Below are positions 17,199-22,700 of a stretch of DNA of 64,000 bases, piece by piece. The notes below the pieces were generated by a model. It was not told the DNA's origin and made no database searches. It was given only the letters and a program-made list of their open reading frames with translations. This stretch comes from Cyclobacteriaceae bacterium (GTDB lineage Bacteria > Bacteroidota > Bacteroidia > Cytophagales > Cyclobacteriaceae): positions 32,264 to 96,263 of the forward strand of contig JANQKF010000004.1 in NCBI GenBank assembly GCA_028281285.1. The letters run 5' to 3'. The first letter of the stretch is position 1, and the number at the start of each line of letters is the position of its first letter. A program made the position numbers and the translations under genes.

Positions 17199-18272
17199 TC
17201 AAATACTCTCAATCAAGGCAATTAGTAAGTCACTTGCATGAGTATGAACCGCCTTTTCACTGATTTTGTAGGCATGGGCCTTGATCGCCTCCCAAAGTGT
17301 AGGTTTTGATTCCTTGAGTTCGGAAAGATCCTTTCGGAGTTGGTCTTCGCCATTGGTTTCTAGCTCATTGTCCAGAAAGGTAAAGAGCGGCTGCATGTCT
17401 TTATTCTCGAGGGCTTTGCTGGCCAGCTTGATAATCTCACTGGTATGTTCACGGCCAGCAATAAGCTGCTTGCTCAACTCACTTTGGAAATATTCTATTG
17501 TTGAAGCTTGTGAGGCAATAATCTGGTCCTTAGTGGTCAGGAGTTTGTTGGTGAATTCTAATTCTGTGGAAATATTCTGCAGCCTGAATTCCAATTGCAT
17601 GATATCTAATGGATCTTCCAGGTATTCATTTACTGGTTTCTTACCAGTTACCACTAGTCCATAATCCTCCAGGGCTTTCTCGAACTTTTGTGTTTCACCA
17701 TCTGGGGTTTCAATCTCCATGGTAACGGTATTTCCCTTTTGTCCAATTCGGACTGTGACATTATCATCCGGGTACTTTTGATTTAATGTTTCCTGGAAAT
17801 AGGAGAGAATCTGAAGACCGGCCTGTTTATGCTCAGGAGAAAACTCGATTTCTCTTTTCAAGTCTATCCCCAAAGATCTGTACATAGTAATTTGAATCAT
17901 TCTCCTATAACATTCAGCAAATAACTCCTTGTATCCTGGATAAGCTCCTGATGATTCTATAAACGTTTTGGGTTTTTCCTGGAACAGATAGAATGCTTTA
18001 TTACCGGATTTATGGATGTCAACGATTAATTCATATTGTTTTTCGAAATCTGGGTAAGTATTCTCAACAATTAATTTGTTCTCCTTATAATTAGATTTTC
18101 CAGAGGTAATCATAATTAAACAACTGGCTGCTTCAGCGGGAATTCTGTCAGCTTCAGGGAGAATAAAATTGAGATCAATATGTGCTTCCCTTGCTAACTC
18201 ATCAAGAGTCTCCTTTCTTTCATCTCCTAATAAATCGATACAGTTTGCAATATATCTGGTATAGATTGCCAT
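17199..18272 (-). CDS. Soluble coiled-coil protein of unknown function
   Basis: I do not recognise a named family. The 357-residue product has no signal or membrane segment. It has an N-terminal helical region (1-145), a compact beta-strand segment (about 150-215: VTVRIGQKGNTVTMEIETPD, then a LEDYGLVVTGKKP turn), a coiled coil (about 222-285) and a C-terminal helical part (about 290-357). From memory, a strand segment followed by a Leu/Glu-rich coiled coil recurs in multi-copy proteins of Bacteroidota, but I cannot name them. It is flanked by tRNA-Pro and a divergent gene for a membrane coiled-coil protein (18463), at the edge of the accessory stretch. Confidence 0.7.
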   Translation of the reverse strand: MAIYTRYIANCIDLLGDERKETLDELAREAHIDLNFILPEADRIPAEAASCLIMITSGKSNYKENKLIVENTYPDFEKQYELIVDIHKSGNKAFYLFQEKPKTFIESSGAYPGYKELFAECYRRMIQITMYRSLGIDLKREIEFSPEHKQAGLQILSYFQETLNQKYPDDNVTVRIGQKGNTVTMEIETPDGETQKFEKALEDYGLVVTGKKPVNEYLEDPLDIMQLEFRLQNISTELEFTNKLLTTKDQIIASQASTIEYFQSELSKQLIAGREHTSEIIKLASKALENKDMQPLFTFLDNELETNGEDQLRKDLSELKESKPTLWEAIKAHAYKISEKAVHTHASDLLIALIESI

Positions 18273-18462
18273 GTAGAATTTAATTATTTAGCATTATTGA
18301 TTACCTCACATCCCCTCCCAATAGTGTACAATTAGACTAAAATGTAACGATTCATGGTGGCTTTTGAAAATCTTACTCAATCACTCTAAATAATCAACAG
18401 TTCAATATGGCTTGAGGAAAGTGGCATTGAAGATTGAAATTATCCTATTAACTTGATTAATA

Positions 18463-19026
18463 ATGGACACCGAAATCATTGTTGCACTGATCACCTCCGG
18501 AGTAGCTCTTATTGCCAGTGGGATTAGTATTTATATATCCAAGACTTCCGAAAAGGCCAGAAGGGAAACCGAGATCGAGTTGGAGAAGGTGAGATCGAAT
18601 CTTGAATTGGAAAGGTTAGACGCATTAGAAAAAAGGAAAATTAACCGTGAGCTCAGAGAAAAATTTGAAGGCCTTGTAACCGATTTGCGGGAAAAAGCTA
18701 AGAGTTCCCTGTTGCTTGTGACTGATTCAAAAACTCGGTTTAAATCTGAGAAACCGGTTGAGTGTATGGAAAAATTACAAAGGTCAGTGGACTCGTTTAC
18801 TGAAATTCAGGACTTGATTATTAATGCCAATAGGTTTATTTCGAATTCATTATTTGATCAATTAAGGAAATCCACATCTCCAATATTGGATTTGTATAGA
18901 TTAATGAAATCTCGAGAGAACATTACAGAGGAAAACCTTGATTCCTTGAGGGCTGAATATCTTGAGTTAACCGTTTTCCTTGCGACAGTGCAGTTTGACC
19001 AGGACAGCACCATTTTCTCAGAATAA
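18463..19026 (+). CDS. Small membrane-anchored coiled-coil protein of unknown function
   Basis: 187 residues: an N-terminal membrane helix (IIVALITSGVALIASGISIY), then a charged coiled coil (about 28-75, rich in Glu, Arg and Lys) and a helical C-terminal domain (80-187). No catalytic motif is visible. The short N-terminal anchor followed by a basic/acidic coiled coil suggests a cytoplasmic protein tethered to the inner membrane. It is divergent from the gene at 17199, with about 190 bases between them. Confidence 0.65.
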   Translation: MDTEIIVALITSGVALIASGISIYISKTSEKARRETEIELEKVRSNLELERLDALEKRKINRELREKFEGLVTDLREKAKSSLLLVTDSKTRFKSEKPVECMEKLQRSVDSFTEIQDLIINANRFISNSLFDQLRKSTSPILDLYRLMKSRENITEENLDSLRAEYLELTVFLATVQFDQDSTIFSE

Positions 19027-19053
19027 GCTCAACTTCAATTCACAAAACTTCCG

Positions 19054-19061
19054 TATATTTG
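19054..19061 (+). promoter_or_regulatory. Bacteroidota-type -7 element
   Basis: TATATTTG is an exact TAnnTTTG match. Transcription would begin at about 19066-19068, so the first copy of the 10-mer TGTCGTACCA would lie at the promoter or the very start of the transcript of the small gene at 19232. Confidence 0.4.
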
Positions 19062-19064
19062 ATA

Positions 19065-19232
19065 TGTCGTACCAGACATTTATTAAACTTAATTAGACGA
19101 GTATGTCATTCATTTTGAGGGTAAAAAAAGAAATGGGGTAGTTGCGTCCTACGCAATGGCTTGTCTATTGAATAGGTGTCTTGGTACGACAGCGCAGGCT
19201 ACCCCTATTTTGTAATTAAAACTGTCGTACCA
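19065..19232 (+). repeat. Three copies of a 10-mer, two direct and one inverted
   Basis: TGTCGTACCA occurs at 19065-19074 and 19223-19232, and its exact complement TGGTACGACA at 19182-19191. The third copy overlaps the A of the start codon at 19232. In RNA the inverted copy could pair with either direct copy, masking or freeing the start; in DNA they could be operators of a small autoregulator. Confidence 0.6.
19131..19210 (+). other. Candidate structured leader RNA element
   Basis: AAATGGGGTAG (19131-19141) pairs with CTACCCC plus ATTT (19199-19210, one bulged T) and closes a domain. Inside lies a TTGCGT/ACGCAA hairpin with a 3-base loop (19142-19156), a CTAT/ATAG hairpin (19165-19175) and the inverted 10-mer (19182-19191). 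The arrangement looks like a multi-branch RNA in the leader of the gene at 19232. I do not recognise it as a known riboswitch or ribozyme. Confidence 0.4.
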
Positions 19233-19486
19233 TGACTAATTTCAAAAAGCTGCCCAAGGCAAAACTGATCAAATGCCTTGAGCTTCACACACAGCTTGAT
19301 CAAAAGAATCAAGTAATCATTTCCAGTGTTCAGGAGTTGGATCGGTTAAAGAGCCCGGCACTTCGAGACTTACAACAACGGATCCTGGAGGATGCCGGCT
19401 TATCCTTTTCACGAGTAGCTGATTTTGTCTCATATCTTTACTTGGGATCCGGAAGCCATGGCCAGGTCCCTCGAGTTTTTGATTGA
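19232..19486 (+). CDS. Small protein of unknown function, possibly the 5' part of a frameshifted gene
   Basis: The frame encodes 84 residues: MTNFKKLPKAKLIKCLELHT, a helical middle with a leucine pattern and a low-complexity tail. The sequence changes character after residue 68 (YLYLGSGSHGQVP looks non-natural). In the +1 frame a protein-like stretch begins at about 19425 (TWDPEAMARSLEFLIDA) and runs to a stop at 19580. The simplest reading is one gene of about 115 codons with a single-base frameshift near 19425-19440, either a mutation, a sequencing error or a programmed event. No family recognised. The start codon overlaps the third TGTCGTACCA copy. Confidence 0.5.
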   Translation: MTNFKKLPKAKLIKCLELHTQLDQKNQVIISSVQELDRLKSPALRDLQQRILEDAGLSFSRVADFVSYLYLGSGSHGQVPRVFD

Positions 19487-19580
19487 TGCGCTATTCTTCA
19501 GCGATATCCCCATTGATCAGGAAGAGAAGGAGCTGATCATTCCCATTCTTGAGTTGAAACGTGATTTGAGAATTAGCTAG
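19458..19580 (+). CDS. Short frame continuing the 19232 gene after a probable frameshift
   Basis: From an ATG at 19458 the frame encodes 40 residues (MARSLEFLIDALFFSDIPID, then an acidic and aliphatic helix). The frame is open back to 19419 (TWDPEA before the Met). It is protein-like and acidic where the overlapping tail of the 19232 frame is not. It is more likely the C-terminal part of the same protein than a separate gene; no ribosome-binding site is evident before the ATG. Confidence 0.35.
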   Translation: MARSLEFLIDALFFSDIPIDQEEKELIIPILELKRDLRIS

Positions 19581-19602
19581 GTCTAGCGAGTACTTCAAAA
19601 AA

Positions 19603-19646
19603 GAAAGCGCCCCAAGTGTATGGCATTACATCTTACAGGCGCTTTC
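19603..19646. terminator. Long-loop hairpin after the 19232 gene
   Basis: GAAAGCGCC (19603-19611) is complementary to GGCGCTTTC (19638-19646) around 26 bases that contain a smaller TGTA/TACA pairing. An A-run precedes it on the plus strand, so it resembles a terminator for minus-strand transcripts; on the plus strand it lacks a T-run. Confidence 0.4.
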
Positions 19647-19701
19647 ATATCTATACTAATGTATAGGCCAACAAATTATTGAAATCCTGCTATATTCCCA
19701 A

Positions 19702-20106
19702 ATGGAAATTTGGAGCCGGCAAAAAATCCGCACATTCGCCTTAAAACGTGACCTCAACCACCATATACTGCATCTGGTGACCAGGGCCAATGGAACCGTT
19801 GGTGTGCACAAGGATAATTTGAAACGATTGCTTAGTGATGAACTTGACTATAAACCTCAAAAGCCAACTCTAATCACCCTGACTCGAATATTCAAACAAT
19901 GGGAAATTCACGAAAGGATACTGGCCGGTGAGAGTATTCCCGAAGATCCTGATTTCAATTGGGGACTTAGTAAGGTGCGAAATGTGCTTAATAGGGAATT
20001 ACCACTTGATCCACTAAGGCCTGAGGTTGAAAGGTTAGTTCATGAGCTTGACAGATTGCGTGCCCTAATGACAAATGAAAAACCTCAGGTTAATGCGGAA
20101 AAATAA
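19702..20106 (+). CDS. Small basic-to-acidic helical protein of unknown function
   Basis: 134 residues, no signal or membrane segment. The N-terminal half is basic and helical (WSRQKIRTFALKRDLNHHIL, then VHKDNLKRLLSDELDYKPQK), the middle carries a TLTRIFKQWEIHER helix, and the C-terminus an ELDRLRALM helix. It could bind nucleic acid, but I see no recognised helix-turn-helix. It lies convergent with the minus-strand operon at 20158-21709 and about 120 bases downstream of the frameshifted small gene. Confidence 0.6.
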   Translation: MEIWSRQKIRTFALKRDLNHHILHLVTRANGTVGVHKDNLKRLLSDELDYKPQKPTLITLTRIFKQWEIHERILAGESIPEDPDFNWGLSKVRNVLNRELPLDPLRPEVERLVHELDRLRALMTNEKPQVNAEK

Positions 20107-20157
20107 CTGAATAACTATTCGAATTGGTGGGAGGGGATGAAATTGATTAAATAGGAC

Positions 20158-20547
20158 TCAAGCCTGCTTTCGGGTCAGTGCTTTATGGATGTCTGGTTCT
20201 AATTTGTCCAGTGCTTTTTGAACCACTGACCTGTTTGGTCTATCCGTATCTTTCCTCATCGCTCGTCTGAGGGTTTCAATTGGAAAATCCAGTTCAAGCT
20301 CCTGGTCCTTTTTTAATGCTGCCCAAATGCCATGCTCCCCCTGATACCTTTCTTCCAGTACCACCCACAGTCTGTCGCATGCTGCGTTATAACCAATCTC
20401 CTGTCGAACTATACTTACTTTCTTCTTATAAAAGTAGAGTAGGGCAGCGAACAGGAAGATCACAACGATCAGAATTGCAGCGGCTGTAAAAAATATCCAG
20501 CCGTTTATTTCTGGTGTGACATTGAAATTGTAGATGGGACCTTCCAT
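20158..20547 (-). CDS. Small single-pass membrane protein of unknown function
   Basis: 129 residues: a short extracytoplasmic N-terminus, one membrane helix (WIFFTAAAILIVVIFLFAALLYFY, residues about 17-40), a KKK stop-transfer and an 88-residue charged cytoplasmic part with no motif I recognise. The start lies 43 bases inside the end of the 7TM gene at 20505, so the genes are translationally coupled. The N-terminal helix looks like the anchor of Bacteroidota sensor kinases, but no kinase domain follows. Confidence 0.65.
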   Translation of the reverse strand: MEGPIYNFNVTPEINGWIFFTAAAILIVVIFLFAALLYFYKKKVSIVRQEIGYNAACDRLWVVLEERYQGEHGIWAALKKDQELELDFPIETLRRAMRKDTDRPNRSVVQKALDKLEPDIHKALTRKQA

Positions 20548-21188
20548 AAGGCAATTGTAAGACTAATGAGATAAAGCCAGCCAATAATGTTGAATACTCC
20601 CCAATTGTTAAAGAATTGGGTGATATCCACCCTTATAAGAGTATTGGCAAGGCTGTTGTTCAGGATAGGGCCAACGTAAAACATGGCGATTCCAACTGAC
20701 GCCCACAAGGCGGAACTATTGAAGATATTCACATAACTCTGCCCCCTGGTCATTGTCAGATCAGCCGAGTGGCGTTTTATATGGATCATGGATCTGATTC
20801 CAAGAAATCCAAGAGTCAACCCGAGATAAACATTGGTCAACCCATTGTACTCTTCCAAGGACCGCAAAACGAATGCTTCGAGCGCCTGGACTATTGCAAA
20901 TCCTACTAGCAGGATTGAAATAGGTTTTTGCCAATGGGGGAGTAATCGCATAAAAAAAATAAATGCCGGAACTGCAAAAAGTGCTGTGCCTACTGGAAGA
21001 AAAAACCAGTTAGGCCCAAAAAAATAGGCGGTGAGAAACATGCCCCATTCCGCAATGAGCATGCAAAGTGTCAGATAGAATATCGCCTTGGTTACAGGGT
21101 TTAAGTTCTTCCACTTGATTAGTCCTACCATCACCGGCATGGGTGATAGTAGGACTTTCGAATAAACAAGAATTGCAATCCAGCTCAT
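20505..21188 (-). CDS. Seven-helix membrane protein of unknown function, sensor-like
   Basis: 227 residues from the ATG at 21188, which lies 2 bases after the stop of the preceding gene and behind AGGAGA. About seven hydrophobic helices with short loops occupy almost the whole length, resembling the 7TM sensory modules that precede kinases or regulators in Bacteroidota, but with no effector domain. An in-frame start 11 codons upstream would overlap the previous gene. It is the middle gene of the three-gene operon 21709-20158. Confidence 0.65.
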   Translation of the reverse strand: MSWIAILVYSKVLLSPMPVMVGLIKWKNLNPVTKAIFYLTLCMLIAEWGMFLTAYFFGPNWFFLPVGTALFAVPAFIFFMRLLPHWQKPISILLVGFAIVQALEAFVLRSLEEYNGLTNVYLGLTLGFLGIRSMIHIKRHSADLTMTRGQSYVNIFNSSALWASVGIAMFYVGPILNNSLANTLIRVDITQFFNNWGVFNIIGWLYLISLTIALWKVPSTISMSHQK

Positions 21189-21190
21189 AA

Positions 21191-21709
21191 TTAATCGTCT
21201 CCTGGACAAGTGAGAGGGCATAGGGTGCCACCATTTGGTGTTCCTTCTTCATCAGCATCTTTACCTCCGGAATAATCTGAAGGACCGAGAATTGTATTTC
21301 TGCCCTGGTCGTCAATTGCATTGGAGAATACCACATCTTCATCCTGTGCACTGATCCAGGGTAGCGCATAGTCTACACCCCAAAACACGCCTGCAGTTAC
21401 CCCGGGATTCTTTTCTTTAAAACTGTTGAAATCTTTGACCGTTTGTTCATCCTTGTCAACCCACGTTCCTTCCTCGGTGACAAATCCTACTCCAATGTAT
21501 TCATTATCGCCATTCAGACAATTTAAGAGTCCAATGGCTGACGCACCATTGCCCATAGCTCTCTTAATTCCGTTTACAAGATTATCTCTATTCAAACTGA
21601 ACTTGTCTGCCCTGTCAGGGTATTTGTTACAGTACTTTTGACATTCACCCTGAGCTTTCGTGTTAGAAATGTTGTGTCCTGCATCTGCAGGAAATTTTGA
21701 TTCTGCCAT
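21191..21709 (-). CDS. Soluble protein with two CxxxC motifs, unknown function
   Basis: 172 residues with no signal peptide. Cysteines are few and placed at the ends: C23 and C27 (CQKYC), C64, and C164 and C168 in the extreme C-terminal LCPLTCPGDD. Two CxxxC pairs suggest a metal site or disulfides bringing the termini together. The middle is a mixed alpha/beta domain with GVTAGVFWGVDYALPW. A Gly/Asp-rich linker precedes the cysteine tail. It is the first gene of the operon with the 7TM and single-pass membrane proteins. I do not recognise a family; a ligand or effector for the 7TM protein is a guess. Confidence 0.65.
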   Translation of the reverse strand: MAESKFPADAGHNISNTKAQGECQKYCNKYPDRADKFSLNRDNLVNGIKRAMGNGASAIGLLNCLNGDNEYIGVGFVTEEGTWVDKDEQTVKDFNSFKEKNPGVTAGVFWGVDYALPWISAQDEDVVFSNAIDDQGRNTILGPSDYSGGKDADEEGTPNGGTLCPLTCPGDD

Positions 21710-21835
21710 ACTTTTTATAGTTACTAGTTACACATATACATGATAAGATAGTAATCATAAGGGAAACATGGGTAGCAACATCCATTATTCATGAAGGAAT
21801 CCTATGGTTTTTGGAAAAACACAATTTTTTTATCG

Positions 21836-21894
21836 CGGGACGAGGGTGGGACAAGCTATTTTTTACAAAAAAACCCGGGACGGGGGCGGGACAA
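21836..21894. repeat. Direct GC-rich 19-bp repeat, period 40
   Basis: CGGGACGAGGGTGGGACAA (21836-21854) and CGGGACGGGGGCGGGACAA (21876-21894) match at 17 of 19 positions in an AT-rich surrounding, about 130-185 bases upstream of the operon starting at 21709. Confidence 0.65.
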
Positions 21895-22131
21895 ATTGGT
21901 ACCAGATCGGTACGAAAAATTATCAAAAACAGTGTTTGGAGGTAATGGGGGCTGTTTTTTTTAGATTGTTTCGAATTCCGTTCCAGGGATTTTTACCTCT
22001 CTCGAGGTAACCACGAACAATAAGGTCGTTTGTCATGGATCTCAATTTTGTCAGATCGTTATTCCTGGTTCGGTTACTAACACCTTTCTGCTTTTAGCCT
22101 TTGTTGGTGTTGTCACCGACAAGACCATGTT

Positions 22132-22336
22132 GGGATTGCTTACGCGATCCCTGATGGAGCCCTGCAAAAGCCCCCTCCTCATTTGATTCGGAAACCTTTT
22201 TTGATTCTGGTGATTTAGGATAAACCCTAATCCCCTGAGCTAATTTCCTTTCGTCATTTCGAACGGATGTGAGAAATCTCCTTATTAGGTTCACTAAATT
22301 TAGTTCAAGGACGGGGATTGCTTGCGCGATCCCTGA
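22132..22336. repeat. Pair of 23-bp intergenic repeats
   Basis: GGGATTGCTTACGCGATCCC plus TGA at 22132-22154 and the same with one A to G change at 22314-22336. Each copy is itself an inverted repeat (GGGAT...ATCCC). Flanking sequence (CCC.GCAA.AAAGCCC) is also partly shared. Confidence 0.65.
22252..22285. repeat. Partial intergenic repeat of the GTCATTTC/GAGAAATCTCC type
   Basis: CGTCATTTCGAACGGATGTG followed by AGAAATCTCCTTAT resembles the left part of the larger hairpin repeat at 56978-57058 (CGTCATTC... GGAATCTCCTGAT). From memory such repeats are common between genes in marine Bacteroidota. Confidence 0.5.
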
Positions 22337-22426
22337 GTGGGTACCCAGCAACAAAGCCCTGAGGAGCTGTGCTCCAGAGTTCTTTTTTTATCCAGTCTTA
22401 TTCAAGCAAGCTTGAGTCGACCGCAT

Positions 22427-22453
22427 AAAAAAAGTCCTGCATTGCAGGACTTT
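22427..22453 (-). terminator. Intrinsic terminator of tRNA-Ser
   Basis: AAAGTCCTGC (22431-22440) pairs with GCAGGACTTT (22444-22453), and on the minus strand a T-run follows. Confidence 0.85.
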
Positions 22454-22456
22454 GTT

Positions 22457-22544
<88 letters not shown>

Positions 22545-22700
22545 AAGGGTATTTGCTTAATCTTCCTTTGTGCAAAAGGAGTGCAAATATAAAATAAAGC
22601 CTATTACTTCACCAAAGCGCAGAACAAAAACTTATACAGCTTTCAGCTGATTTATTTTTTGATCCTTAAATCACTGAAACCGCTATAAATGAGCACTTGA

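Noticed and set aside
18421..18437. Second sigma-54-like promoter (TGGCATT... TTGAAA)
   Set aside because: The spacing between the two boxes is one base too long and the C of the -12 GC is missing, so it does not fit the consensus.
21804..22010. Plus-strand frame of 68 codons
   Set aside because: It covers the GC-rich direct repeats and has low-complexity, non-natural composition; no ribosome-binding site or homologue is apparent.
22094..22354. Minus-strand frame of 86 codons
   Set aside because: It spans the duplicated 23-mer and the GTCATTTC repeat and shows no protein-like pattern.
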